Shown piece after piece: positions 30,529 through 42,992 of a stretch of 64,000 nucleotides of DNA; position 1 is the stretch's first letter; each line of letters starts with the position of its first letter. Source of the DNA: Panaeolus papilionaceus (lineage: Eukaryota > Basidiomycota > Agaricomycetes > Agaricales); the NCBI GenBank assembly GCA_015501605.1, contig JADNRZ010000010.1, forward strand, positions 1,426,001-1,490,000, written 5' to 3'. The notes under the pieces are model-generated. The model had not been told where the DNA came from and did not search any database. It worked only from the letters and a program-made list of their open reading frames with translations. The position numbers were made by a program, and so were the translations under genes.

Positions 30529-31661
30529 GATTGAAAGTTGTTGTATTCGGGTTTGTGTGCCGTGATAATGTTCTGTGCCCCAACTAGACCCCGTTTATAT
30601 ATTTTGTGGATGATCGATGATTATGCTTAGAGGACGTGTTCCGCAGGGCCGCCACGTTTAACTATCCTTTCGCGGGATCCGTAGCAGGCATGTTAAATAC
30701 CAGACATTGCCGTCGATCCACGACATACATTAACTTGAACATGCCGAATGCAGCTGCGGTAATAATTTGCGAAGTCCCCTTAATCTTCGTAGAGGGACAG
30801 CTTTCCCAAGGTACGTCGCCTCTTTGACAAATCGTCGTTCACAAATCTGGTATTTCGCTTGACTGCGGAATGCCTGATGGCTAGTCAGAAAAGCCAACCA
30901 CAGCCTCATAACGAACCACAGGCGAAACCCAACACAGCGCAGCCAAACTTTGCATTGAAAAATGCAATAGAAGAACGGGACGTCGACCCTTCGAGTCTGG
31001 CGGTTCCAATGCGCGCAGGCAATGGCGGGGAATAAATGCACAAAAGGATCCACTGGACGCAGTCTTTTAAGTGCGAAAGGCTGAGAAGCTACCAATGAAA
31101 TCTCTTGAAGGTGCGACGCAATCAAGCAATGAGTGCCAGCTTAAATGGTGGGCAAGTCATATATAATGGTTGAGTTCATCTGTCTAGTATGATGAGTTGG
31201 GAAGAGAAACAGAGAGACTGCCAGTCGGAAAATAATGTGGGAATCCCAGACCTGAGCTAAATTTAGCATTCGACTGCGGTGGGGTTAAGGTCAAAATCCA
31301 GCGCTTAATCATGTTCTTCAGCATCAGGATAGCAGTTAGCTGTGACGCTCTGCCTGAGTAGTACACGCTATGTTTTAATGTTTTCTGCTGTAATGATGAG
31401 AGCTTGGCACTGACGTCGCCACTGATTTTCGACCAGCAATTTATTTTAAAAATGATCATGGATCCTACACATTGTAGGTTGGCTACTCAAGCCCATAGGG
31501 CAAGAATCGGTCAGCCTACATGAGAAGCAATGTACATGTTGTCTACGAATAATGATCCTGCACTACTTCATTAACTATAATAAAACCACGCCATGTTAGA
31601 AGCCAACATGCCTCAAACAGTCTACTCAGTCTCGCCACACCCTCGACACTTCAACTTGAAT
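30529..31661. other. Intergenic region
   Basis: 1.1 kb between two paralogous minus-strand genes. A 131-codon minus-strand open frame at 30730-31125 has no family resemblance or splice context. Nothing supported. Confidence 0.4.
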
Positions 31662-32534
31662 TCATTCCTGCTTGACAGCGGGCTTATAGACACCCTTCCA
31701 GGTAACCTTGAGGGCCGGGCGAACGTACGTTTGGGAGAACTCCGTACGATTCTGCACAACCTCGAGCTCAAGCCAATCGCATCCAATAAATTGTAGGAGA
31801 TCAATACGTACCAGGCATTTGAAAATAGTAAAGGCTGTAATGTAAAGAGCGACCGCAAGAGCAGCTACTTCAACGGTAAATACAGTTACGGTTATCAATT
31901 TGACGAGGACTGTTACGTGAGTTAGGACACAGGTGGAGTGCTGCGAACGATGACAGGCGACTCACTGCGGAGAATCGCTTTAACAATCTTCTTTCCGATC
32001 GGCCTAAAGAGGAGCGCAATACCCCACAAGCCAGCCGAAATTCCCAAGAGCAGACTGATAGGCTCTAATGAGGACGCAAAGCATGTGAAAAGATGTGAGC
32101 GGCCTACACAAAGACGAGTATCAAAGCGATTCCGAGAGCAGCAGGAGCCCCAATGATCATCTATATGCGCTCGTTAAGATGCCTCCGTCAAGCCAAAGGG
32201 AAGGTGTATAGGTAAAACTCACCAAGACACGAGGGCTGTCATTGCAGGCCTCTAACAGCGCGGTGAATCCGGGTTTGATGAAGGAACCGGCTCTGCGTGT
32301 ACAATAAATTTACAAGCTCTGGTGTCAGTATCCCCGCTGAGGCATGAAAATGGTTGGGACACACCCCGTTATGACAGACCCTGCATCTAGAGCGCTACGA
32401 TTCGGCTCAGGGATACTGGAAGAGTCTAGTTCAGGCTCATCCTTTGGGGATACAGAAGGGGTCGCATTTGGCTTTGCTTCTGCTTGAACATCAAAAGGAA
32501 TGGGGAACGAAGCCTTCATAGGATCGGTGGACAT
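31662..32534 (-). CDS. Uncharacterised multi-pass membrane protein (member B)
   Basis: Not recognised; shorter relative of the gene at 29241-30528. Start MSTDPMKASFPIPFD at 32534. A polar N-terminus splices into GAGSFIKPGFTALLEACNDS, which parallels LEDVAKPSVTSFLETCDSN in member A. Then IIGAPAALGIALILVFV parallels AAPAILGLALVALFF. Then LVKLITVTVFTVEVAALAV parallels LLKLILVTAAALPLAAMAT. It ends with a short soluble segment (YVRPALKVTWKGVYKPAVKQE) and lacks the KWT motif. A 45-nt in-frame stretch after FKCL has GT-AG ends and could be a retained or spliced intron. Confidence 0.6.
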
Positions 32535-33560
32535 TGTTGTAGAATCAAGAAGGCAGATATGAGTCAGGAATTTGTTCAAAAGTCTACTTCGAACACGGAT
32601 TATATGGATTTTAAGAAAGCGCTATCTATCAGCAAGTCTGTTTACCCAGCATGTCGTGTCCGCAGCGAAGACACGTCCTTTACTTCGCAAAATACGTATT
32701 GATGCATCTGTCAATCAGTGGAGATGGTGAACAGAAAAGTAAGAAAAGTAGCCCCCTGTGGCTGCGTACTGACTCCGATTGTATCTTCGAGTTTGGGGGT
32801 TTATCCAATCCATAGTTGCAAAAACAGACCGATGACGACGGCGAGAAAGACCTCCGTATATCTTCAGACAGACCTTAGGCTACCTCAGGCTACCTCAGGA
32901 CGGGCATTTTTGGCCGTCAAACCGTCAAATTTGATATGTAGCATGCGTTTTAATAGATATCAAGGCATAAACCGACCGAACCGCGTATATGAGATGTGAG
33001 AGAGAGACCAAAACTGGTGTGTATAACTAATCAACGAGGGACGTCGAGAGTCAGAGTTATTTCGATTGACTCAATTGCTGGTGTGTATAACAAAATAGTT
33101 GATTTAAAAACATTATCTGCACCGCTGGTTGGGGACTGATCGGTGCACCCTCTGAGCACACTGTCAAAATGGCAAGTCTTCTTCGGAAATTTATAGTAAT
33201 GGTAAGTTTCTTGTGTAACGAAGGTTCTGGTTTCCATCGCTTTTTCGGGAGGTTGAATGACAGATGGATGTTTAGGGAGGAATCGGGGAAGATATTCGCT
33301 GGTGGCGTCGTAAATTTTGAGAAATATTTACGCAACACGTCTATATTAGTGACATTTTGATGCGGTCTTTGAACTTCCTGAAGGCCACGAGGAACAGGCG
33401 AGGCATTATCAACAGGGGCTCATTAACCAAAAAAGGAACCTCAGTAATTTCAACAGGCACGTGATCGTAATAGATTATTCGACGCGTTTGTTGGTTGAGG
33501 TCCCAAGTTGAACTTGACCCTCCACCAACAACAATCTAACGTTCAAGGGCATCATCAACA
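32535..33560. other. Intergenic region
   Basis: 1.0 kb. It contains a short direct repeat AGGCTACCTC (twice, about 32878-32897). Small open frames near 33169-33360 on both strands are not supported by any family feature. The right part is the upstream region of the SNF2 gene. Confidence 0.4.
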
Positions 33561-36500
33561 ATGCCTATGGAACATATGTATGAATTCTGCCTTGTACAAG
33601 AAGAGAAAGCTCTTAATTGACCATTGTAGTCGCCGCCGATTCGCGGAGGATGCTAATCTATATCCTGAATTGAATGGGTCCAAAACCCAAGGTGGCCCAG
33701 CCCAGCCAATTGCAAGTTTATTTCTCAAAACCGGATTTAAGGTTCTAATTTTCTAAAATTTTAGTCTATTGCGTCGACATCGAAGAATTCTTCAACGAGT
33801 TCTGGTCCTTCCGCACCCCCTCGGAAGCCAACACAAAAGGCAGCGAGGTTGGTAAAGCGAGCAACCGTTATTCTTTCTTCAGATGAAGAGGGAGACAGGC
33901 CTCAAACAGTTAGCGATAGTGACGATAGCGACGATAGCATTCAGATAATAGAAAGGCCGTACGTACAAAGGGCCCCATTCTGACAGGCCATTGATCCTAA
34001 ATTTCCAGGGCCGGGAACAACAACCATAAGAGCCCTATTCATGCTAGGGTTAAAAACATCTTCGAAACAACTCCCGCTCCTTCTTCCAAACCACCATCCA
34101 AGACCTCTATCCAGCCTATCCCCTTCAACCCAGCGCCTGCCAGGATTCCTATTATACTAGCACCGTCAAAGTTTGCAGAGACCCCAGCAATGCAGAGACC
34201 CAACCCAAACCCAAGTGGTGGAACTCCCATTACCATCCCTTTCAACCACACACCCACCTTACCGCCCCCTGCTCAGAAAGTCCGCCCAGAGCCTGTGCAC
34301 AACCTAGGGCCCCCCATCCCTGGTTTCAGGAACGTAGAGGAGGACAGATATGTACCACCCGCTCAGGTCGAAAAAGAGTTGCGAGACTTAATGAGTGGCG
34401 GTATGAACACGGATCTCGAAAACCACGTTGAGATCGACATGTCGCAGTCCAAGGTTGAAGGTTTTACTGAGGGAATCGAGCTTCTTCCTCACCAGATTCT
34501 TGGTCGCGCATGGATGAAAGATAGGGAGGACGTTACTAAGAAAGCTCATGGAGGCATTCTTGCAGACGACATGGGGTATGGAAGTACCTTTTTTTTGGTT
34601 TAATTGAATCGCCTAATTTATCAATGCAGGTTGGGGAAGACAATTCAAACGTTGACCCGCATGGTGGAGGGTAGAGCACGCAAATCAGACCGTGATGATG
34701 GCTGGAGTGCTGCGACTCTGTAAGCACGTATTCGTTACTCCCTCGTACTTTGGCTGACACCTCTGAAGGGTTATTTGCCCGCTTGCCCTGGTTGGCCAAT
34801 GGGCAGATGAAATCCAGAAGATGACTAAACTCAAGGTCATTAAGCACCAAGGGCCAAGCAGGACAAAAGGTACGTGAGGCTTAATATTACATATGACTTT
34901 AACCCATTTTGTTGTAGATCCCCGCGTGTGGTCTAATTACCATGTTGTGGTCACGACCTACGATACCGTGCGCAACGAGTACGAAAGTTTTGCACCTTCA
35001 GCCAAGGACGAGTCCAAAGCTTCGACCACCAAAGCGAAGAAGAACGATGACGATGATGACTCGGACTCAGAGGCAGAAAACTTTGGCCGAACTTTGGCCA
35101 AAAAACCGGTCAAGAAGGGCAACAAGAGGGACGCCCTTTTCCATGTCAAGTGGTTCCGTATCGTGCTTGGTAAATATCCGACGAGCTCTAGTTTTTCCTG
35201 TCCGTTTCTTACGCCACATTTTAGATGAGGCCCACAACATCAAAAATCATAAAACCAAGGGAGCCATCGCTTGCTGCGAACTTGAGGCAAAGTTCCGATG
35301 GGCACTCACTGGTACTCCGATGCAGAACAACGTCACAGAACTGTTTTCACTCCTGAAGTTTTTGCGTACCAAACCGCTGTCGCAATGGGACACTTTCAAT
35401 GAACAGATCGCCAAACCAGTGAACAGTGGTCGTGGTGCTGTTCGTGCCATGAAACGTCTTCAGGTTGGTGATGGTGATTGTCAGACGCGTTTGTGACTTA
35501 TCATTGTCATTCAGGTTGTACTGCAGAAGATCATGTTGAGACGACGCAAGGACCAATCTTTGAATGGCAAAGCGTTGATCCAACTTCCAAAGAGAACGAT
35601 TGAAATCATTTCTTGTCCATTTGACCCATCGGAAAGGAATTTCTATACCGCACTTGAGACGAAGATGGAGGATGTTATTGAAAAACTCATGGCAACGACT
35701 AACAAGAATTACATGTCCATGTTGTTATTGCTTTTGAGATTGCGTCAAGGTGAGTACCTTGGTCTTCGTTGGCAGATCAACCCCAATTAACAATGCCACA
35801 GCTTGTAATCACCCCATCCTTGTGGCAAAGGATTATAAGCAAGACACAGATGCCGTTGAACCCCGTGCCGTCACCAAAGGCAAAGATGATCTTGATGCAG
35901 ACGCCGATGACCTTATTGCGGCTTTCGGGCAATTGGGAGTGACCAAGAAGTGCCAGCTTTGCATGACCGTGTAAGTAGAGCAAATTTTACTGCCAACCAG
36001 AATACTTATCATCTTCTGTAGACTGAGTTCAAGCAATACAGCGGAGGCACCGTGGCAGACTCACTGCATGGACTGTGCTTCTTTGGCCGAAGAAGCCAAA
36101 AAGTCGGAGAGTGATCGCCCGTCGTCTGCGAAAATTCGGATGGTTCTCAAGTTGTTGAAAGACATCGATGATCGTTCTCAGTGCGAAGAGAAGACGATTA
36201 TTTTTTCACAATTCACGTCCATGCTGGATTTAATCGAACCATTCTTGCAAGACAAAGGAATCAAATACGTCCGATGTGGGTGCTATGTGTGAACCTTGAA
36301 CAACGAAAATTGATATTCACTCGTTTCTTTACAGATGATGGTTCCATGTTACCCAAAGAGCGCGAGGCTGCTCTGGACAAGATCAAGACCAGTAATTCTA
36401 CTCGAGTCATCTTGATCTCCTTTAAGGCAGGAAGCACTGGTGAGTCTTCAGTGACAAATATCGCGCAGTCTGGCTGACTCCATTTCAGGTTTGAATTTGA

Positions 36501-36905
36501 CAGCTTGCAACAACGTTATTTTGGTAGATCTATGGTGGAATCCAGCACTCGAGGTACGTGATCTGGGCCGTTCGTTCCGAGTTCAAGATAGTGACTCACT
36601 CCGACACTAACTTAGGACCAAGCATTTGATCGTGCACATCGTTTTGGCCAGAAGCGGGATGTAAACATCTTCAAGTTGAAGATTGACAACACTGTCGAGG
36701 ACAGAATTCTTGATGTCAGTCTTGCTGCATTTTTTGGCGAATGAGATGCTAATGTTGTGCATTTTAGCTACAAGATAAGAAACGAATTCTAGCGGCTGCT
36801 GCACTTAGCGGAGATAGAATCAAGGACATGAGGCTCGGCATGGAGGACTTGCTTGCTTTATTCCGTCCTGGTGGCCGTGACGACGATGATGAAGACTCGG
36901 ACTGA
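33561..36905 (+). CDS. SNF2-family ATPase, Rad5/ULS1/HLTF-like, with reduced zinc motif
   Basis: DNA-dependent ATPase of the Rad16/Rad5 branch, expected in the nucleus. The disordered N-terminus has acidic and Pro-rich tracts (ILSSDEEGD, then many Pro). The ATPase core shows LPHQILGRAW, Walker A in LADDMGLGKTIQTL, DEAHNIKN (after 35224), LTGTPMQNN, LRLRQACNHPILV, TIIFSQFTSMLDLI, LISFKAGSTGLNLTA and DQAFDRAHRFGQ. Between the helicase lobes, where Rad5/HLTF carry a RING finger, there is only CQLC...CMDC (35951-36076), enough for one zinc. The C-terminus is acidic (ends DDDDEDSD). About ten introns. The 5' end is uncertain: clear coding begins at 33765, and ATG 33561 is a proposed first exon. 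Confidence 0.85.
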
Positions 36906-37273
36906 TCTGATTCGGCTCGCTGCATGATACTTTTGTTTTCAATAATCTCGGCTCTCTCTTAAATCCTATACCCCAATCTATTTGAGCATTTGTTGTGTTT
37001 TACTGGTTAGCTATTGTTGTGCTATTTACTACCTTGAATATATTAGATTTGTAGATGATGATGGCTGTCTGTACCGTGGTCATGAATCCCGCGGACGGTG
37101 TATTTATTCAAAGTGGAGTGTTTCTCACGGTGATCCCTGCTTCAATTTGTTCTGTCCACAAGTATTAAGGGTGACCACCATCCACCAACTTGTTAGCAGT
37201 CATAACTCTCTCCTGTCTTTTTTTCTTGTCTTTAACATCATGGACTGTCTGTAAACCATAATATTTCATTCAA
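36906..37273. other. Intergenic region
   Basis: 368 bp between two plus-strand genes; T-rich 3' flank and short promoter. Nothing else seen. Confidence 0.4.
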
Positions 37274-40200
37274 ATGACTGAGCAACCTGCAAATATCGCC
37301 CGGTACTTGTCTTTCTTTCCTTTGGCTCAAGGTTTCACTCAACTCTAATTCTCTATGTCATTATCTGGGTCCTGTATCCTCAGCGAGGCGAGATCTATTC
37401 ACCAATCACTCAAAGAATTTCTCAAGAGTAAGGAACCATTCGATAAGGATGTAGACTTTCAAAGGAAGAAGTGAGACTGCTAGTTATCTGCCCTTCACTG
37501 CACGATTTACTTATGAATGTTTTTGGCGTCTGTTCATCAGTCTACGCAGGCGGTATCTCAATCTCCTGCTGATTCATCCCAACTCTAAGGAAGCAAAAGA
37601 CGTCGAGAATCATCTATGGATGCAGACCTCTCATGCCTTTATAGCTTCCTATAAGCAACGCCTGACAGTTTTGGATCGTGCCATTCAGACCCAGCAGCGA
37701 CAACAGCAGCAACCACAACCAGCACAGCAGGGACAGCCAACAACGCCCAATCGACAACAACACCATGGTGTAGTCGAGCACAGGAAGCTTCTACAGCGAT
37801 TTCAGAAGTTCCTAGCTGACGAAGAAAAGTTCTGGACCCAGCTTATCTTACGCATTCGTCGACTGTTCGACTTGCAAGAGGCCGAGGAAGCTCTTCGTAC
37901 TGTTGGGTTGCTCTCCAATGGGCATGACGTCGAGATGATTGACGCTCGCGATGCTGCTATGCATGGTGCCAATGGTCGCAATCACTTCCAATTCCCACCA
38001 GAAGATCCTGGGGTCACCTTTTCACCTACTACACCAGAGGAACGCGGAAGCCGCCTCTCTATACTCACCAAGGCACTAATATGTCTTGGCGATATCGCTC
38101 GCTATCGGGAGTTGTACAACGAAAGCAACGGTCGACCCCGGGCGGGTCATGAGGATGGTGGGCCTTCTCGACGGGGCAGGAATCGCCGCGGTGGAGGAGA
38201 TTCGGCGACACGGCCCAGGAATTATGACAAAGCACGACAGTGCTACGAGCAAGCAAGATTGCTCCTTCCTCATGAAGGAAATCCATCTCATCAACTCGCC
38301 ATTATCTCGTTTTATCAAAAGGATTACTTTTCTTCCATCATTCACTATTATCGATCACTATGTGTGCGACAGCCATATGACACTGCCGCAGAGAACCTTG
38401 CGACTGTTTTGTCCAAGGCATTAGACGTTTGGCGACAACAACAGCAGCGAGCGAAGAGGGAAGGCAGGGACAAAGAACTGGGTCCCCGTGCGAGAGTAGA
38501 TGGCCTCAAGGACAACATTGTGGTTATGCATGCAATTTGGCGAATAGGTCTTGAGAAGGGGGTTGGAAAGTGCGTCTCTTCTTGTTCAAATATCTGCTTG
38601 GTATGTTTGATTTACGACTATTTTAGAATGAAGTCCGTCGCTCCAGAGCTTTCGAAAAAGATCTTCCAACAGTTTCATTCTCTGCTTCACGACAAACACC
38701 TGCCCATTGACACCATATACAACATCATCGTGTTATCGGAAGCTGGTCTTTGGAAATATCGCATGTTCCGAGATACAGGATCTCCCAATGCCCAATCCCG
38801 AGACAACGGGCAAACACCTCCCCCTGAAACAGCCACCATCGTCGAATGGCGTATTCTTGAGCATCTTCTGGATATGCATCGATGCATACTAGAGGTTGGA
38901 AAGGATGAGCTGCAGGACCCTCTAGCAAGTGAAGGTTCTTCAGACGACCTAGCCCCACGAATCAGCGCCACATTCCGACGGACACTTCCCGCACTGAGAA
39001 TAGCCAGCAAATGGCTAGTCGCTAACTTCAGCTATGTCATTCAGGATAAGGAGTTCCTTGCATTCCAGGCCAAGGAGAAGGCTCGAAATATCGACATTAA
39101 GAAGGAAGATGGAAACAAAATCAGCAAACATTCACGAAAGACTATCGAATTCTGGAAAACATATTCCCAATTCATCCTTTTACTCTCTCAGAGATTCCCT
39201 TCCGACAAGTTGTCTAGACCGTCTATTCTTCTGGAGGAGGATGTAGAATTGAGAGGGTTTTTACCCTTGAAGAATCTCATAGGAGAGGACTCGGAGGCAC
39301 GGAACATGGTTCACCCTAACGAAGAGCAATTGATGCGTATTGCAGACATGTTGGAAGATGCTCGGGCCATAGCCGAGATGGAAGTATGTCTCACTCTTTC
39401 TGATAACTGCAATGAGATTTCTTAATCGGCTTGTAGAACTCCCCTCTTGGTTTGTTCAATGGACGTGTCCTCCTCAAACCGGAAATGGTTATCGCAGAAG
39501 GTGCTAGCAACCGTGTCCGTCCTGAAGCAACCCGAGAGGTTCAACCTACCTCACCAATCCGAAAGGAGAACACTACGACTTCAAAACCAGACACGAGCAC
39601 AGAACTCATGCAACAGACTGCTTTGGATGATGATGAAGCGTCAGAGACTGGAAGTCAAACAGATGACGACCCGCTGCGCGAGATCTTTGACTTGGTTTTG
39701 GGGGATGAAGAGGACGACGAGGAGAAAGAGGAAATTGTATGGAATCCAAGGTCAGCATTTGTGTTATCCCATGCCGTCCAATATACCAACATCGTATTTC
39801 AGAGCTACGACGTCACCGCAAATTTCCCCTAATGTTCAAGCTGCACCCACAACCCCTGTTAAACCCATGATGAGCCCGACAAGTGTTTCACCCCGGTCCC
39901 CGACGCAGTTCCCACCAAGGGTTACATCTTTTGGCAACAGCTCAAAACAGCCATCTGCCCCCATCTCGGCACCCGTTCCAGCTGCCACGACGGCACAGGA
40001 CCTTCTGAGCAATCTCATGGGTCTCAAGCCCAAGAAGACCCTGAGTCCGACAGTTATGACTGAGCCGGCACCAGTTCAGTCGACTCTTCTTTTCGGCGGC
40101 GACCGATCAAACCATATCAATCAGTCCAGCCACTCTATCTGGTCCGGATTCCAGGACGAGCAAGCCCGTCCGCAGCCCGCTAGCAACGTCAACACGCTGA

Positions 40201-40700
40201 ATTCGGGGCATGCAAGTCCCCTGTATCAGCGTCAGTATCCTATGGGCCCTATGCATGGAGATCCAAGTTGGCCTCCCCAATTCTCAGGCCAAAGTCAAGA
40301 ACGCTCCATTGGTGTGAACCTGCCTGCGAATTCATCTTATAATCATCCCCTTCCTCCTTTCCTTGGGAACATTGGGCAACATCACCAGAGGATACCATCC
40401 TCAAACATTTCTTCGCAGTTATTTAATGCGCCGCAAAATCCTACGTATTCATACGGACATTCCGCGCCTCCTCCCATTCAGCGGATGGAGCAGCAGCGAT
40501 CTGCGTTCCCGACGTCTCCGTCTTTTACTACATCGCCGCCTGCTCTCCAGCGCCCCATCGGGTCCCAGAACCACTATTATTCCAGTGGAGGTGGTGCCTA
40601 TCCGGTTCAAGCATCACCTATGCTCGAGCATCAGCCTCATGCACCTCAGGCTACATATACGTCCCCAATGATGTCACAAATCTGGGGGCACACAAGATAG
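37274..40700 (+). CDS. EST1/SMG7-like protein (nonsense-mediated decay / telomere factor)
   Basis: Family of Est1, Ebs1 and SMG5/6/7: a 14-3-3-like plus helical-repeat module that binds phosphorylated Upf1 or telomerase. About 1,000 aa. A first short exon (MTEQPANIAR) splices to EARSIHQSLKEFLKSKEPFD. The 14-3-3-like half contains a Gln/Pro-rich insert, then LSILTKALICLGDIARYREL. The hallmark EST1 segment is YDKARQCYEQARLLLPHEGN, then HQLAIISFYQKDYFSSIIHYYRSL. The DNA/RNA-binding half follows (LHDKHLPIDTIYN, then EWRILEHLLDMHRC). The last exons are acidic then Pro/Ser/Gln-rich, with no PIN nuclease domain, so it is closer to SMG7/Ebs1 than SMG6. Introns near 38571, 39384 and 39751 join in frame. 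Confidence 0.88.
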
Positions 40701-41759
40701 TTCCATCAAGAAACGACTGGCGCAAATTTTGCTTCGTTATTGATCTGACATTGGAATCCGCTGCCACCACTCGTTCAATGCTTCTGCCAATAACCCCCAT
40801 AGAGTGTAGTCGACCTCACTCATGAACGGGGCATATGCATGGCATACAAGTTCGAATATCGGATGCATCCTTGCATTTATCTTGACCCAGGACGAGATGC
40901 ATTCCAATGTCGTTCAACCTTTTGCTCAACGATAAAAAATAACCAACCAGCAGTCAAAGCATTTCCTCTGGAAGGCGAGCCACTGATGTCCGGAATCTCC
41001 TATCCATTTCTTCCTTTGTATTTGTCTCCGCTGCCGTCTTTGGCGGTGCTGAAGCTACATTGACCATTAGAGGTCGCAAGGGAGAATATTCCCTTCATCC
41101 ATGCGGTTTTGCAACCGTGATTGTCAAGGCTGATATTATTTTTATGCCTTTTCCCTCGTATTAATGCCGGGAACTTTTTTTTTCTTTTCTCTCTGTCTCT
41201 CTCACCTCGTATTTATTGGCTCGTACTCTTTACCGCTACCTGCGTTTTTTCTCACGACACTCCTGTTCCCTTTTTTCTTGTCTCTTAAACTCCTTTCCGC
41301 CCATGCATTTATGTAACATTTTGTTGGTTCAGTTGCTCGTGGTCCTTATGTTTCAATCTCCCTTGCACCTCTCTTCTCTCCTACCTGGGCTTGACCCAGG
41401 TGTCCATTCCCCTTCCTGATGACCATTATACTGGTTGGACATTTGCGTATCGATAGTATTTGGCCTGGCATCCAAACCTTGCACTGGCTGAATATTTTTG
41501 CATGCCAATTATATACATATCTTTTACCTCCATGTTGTTCCCATTCTTGCTACACCCGTATATGTTTACGACGTCTCTGTTCTTTGCGTCTCGTATGCTT
41601 GTTTTGTTGCCGTGTGCAACGCACGTCTCTAGCGTTAAAAACAGGATACGTATAAAATTCTGGCTCGTTAAATATCACTGTGTACAAAAATCGAGCGATG
41701 CTTCATGCATTTCCATTGATTACTTTGCGCGGTGCGCTGGAGAGCGATACACAGTGCCA
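40701..41759. other. Intergenic region
   Basis: 1.06 kb between convergent genes. It contains a strongly pyrimidine-rich stretch at about 41150-41320. Open frames at 41216-41861 encode only hydrophobic, unpatterned sequence. No supported gene. Confidence 0.4.
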
Positions 41760-42438
41760 TTAGGAAGCGACTGTGCCACTCCCACTGGAATCCTCACTAA
41801 CAATACTAGTTGCAGATTCCGCTGCTACCTCCCATGGCTTCTTGCGGGTAGGTGCAACTGATTGACTTGGGGCCGCGTCCTAACGCACCGTCAAATGCTG
41901 CGATAAGAGATGGTAGGCAAGATTACTGACGTTGATCGCCTCTGGGATAATCTTGTTGTTTGGGATCTTGTCCACATTTCCACTCTCAATTAGTTCTTTC
42001 AACTCTGCAAAGCTTAGAACACGGTTTTCTTCCGACTCTGGAGGCGGTTGTGTCGCTTGATTCTGGGCGAGCTCTACTCGAGTCGCGTCCTCCATTGAGA
42101 TGTTATTTCCGGTCGTCCTTTATGTGCCACATTGAGATCGTGTCGCATGCCTATTGCTAGTGATGAATAACACGCACTGGTTGAAATAAAACACCCGAGT
42201 ACGTCTGACCATCTCTTCTCGCACATTATCTGGTGCAGTCATGTTGATAGAACCCGCCGAAATGATGCTCTGGAGACCTTGCTTTGCGAGAACGATGTTA
42301 GGCTAAGTCCACAGAGATCTTGCATCCTGAGCGGGAACCCACTTGATAGGTCTCATCTGTAGTGAAAGGATAGGTCCTATAGGCTTCGATTACGGCCGCA
42401 TAGTCTGTGGAAGGTGCTTGAACTTCTGTTGTAGCCAT
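41760..42438 (-). CDS. KPWE-motif protein, possible Pex39/Pex14-related peroxisome factor
   Basis: Four short exons (42343-42438, 42178-42281, 41931-42117, 41760-41879) sum to 507 nt, 168 aa, starting MATTEVQAPSTDYAAVIEAY. The N-terminal half is helical (YRTYPFTTDETYQ, then QGLQSIISAGSINM). The C-terminal half holds RVLSFAELKELIESGNVDKI, then PNNKIIPEAIN, then after an intron TRKKPWEV. A segment of F-x-E-L/I-x2-L-I/V-x2-G with Ile-Pro, followed by a basic KPWE, is the pattern of the KPWE domain known from Pex14-like proteins. It also occurs in the recently described Pex39 proteins that help PTS2 import. The frame holds only with all three introns spliced. The motif is seen; the role is inferred. 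Confidence 0.75.
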
Positions 42439-42992
42439 GACGTTTGCACTGGGGGATGATGTCGGGCTCCTGAGTTTGGATCATGACAGTGTCGATCCAA
42501 TTACCGGAAGATGCCGAACCTTCTTGTTGTTGTACTGTCATGGGCGTTGACGATGGCTGTCCTTGTTCCTTGCCCCCAGTCAAAAAAATAAGGTCCCTTT
42601 ATGTGCTCGAAATGATGGCATTGGCATGGTTTCAAGAACATGCTCTTATTGGTATTTTTTGACAATAATTTGCCACACAATTGCCGACATACTGACAGTC
42701 GTGAACTGTGGCTTATACGCTGGTCTTTTGCGCAGTTCAAGCATTGTACAAAAACGATTGGCTATGTGTCTTGTACCCGGTTTTGATCAAGGGTACAGTG
42801 AAATTTTCTTTTTTCTTGGTTACCGGGATGCGTGCCAGTGAGGTAGCACCACTCATCGTATTCAACTTTGCGCTTCTTGTATAGGTCTTCTGCAGCAACG
42901 GTGAAATTCGGTGCGGGTATAATTTTGTATAAATACAACGCCTATTTCTGTCTGAATCGCCCCAAGTTCATCCCTTTCCCTCCCCTTACACA
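42439..42992. promoter_or_regulatory. Divergent upstream region of the KPWE gene and the gene at 42993
   Basis: 554 bp between two start codons on opposite strands. A minus-strand open frame (start near 42541, MTVQQQEGSASSG) overlaps the KPWE start in another frame; it could be an upstream ORF in the leader. A TATAAATA-like sequence near 42926 lies about 65 bp before the ATG at 42993. Confidence 0.4.

Noticed and set aside
30730..31125. 131-codon minus-strand open frame between membrane-protein genes A and B
   Set aside because: No domain, low-complexity Arg/Leu composition, no splice context; probably chance.
32878..32897. Short direct repeat AGGCTACCTC as a possible transposon footprint
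   Set aside because: Only two units, no terminal inverted repeats and no transposase nearby.
41216..41861. Hydrophobic plus-strand frames that could be a small membrane protein
   Set aside because: Sequence follows from T/C-rich DNA; no conserved pattern, and it overlaps the 3' flanks of two convergent genes.
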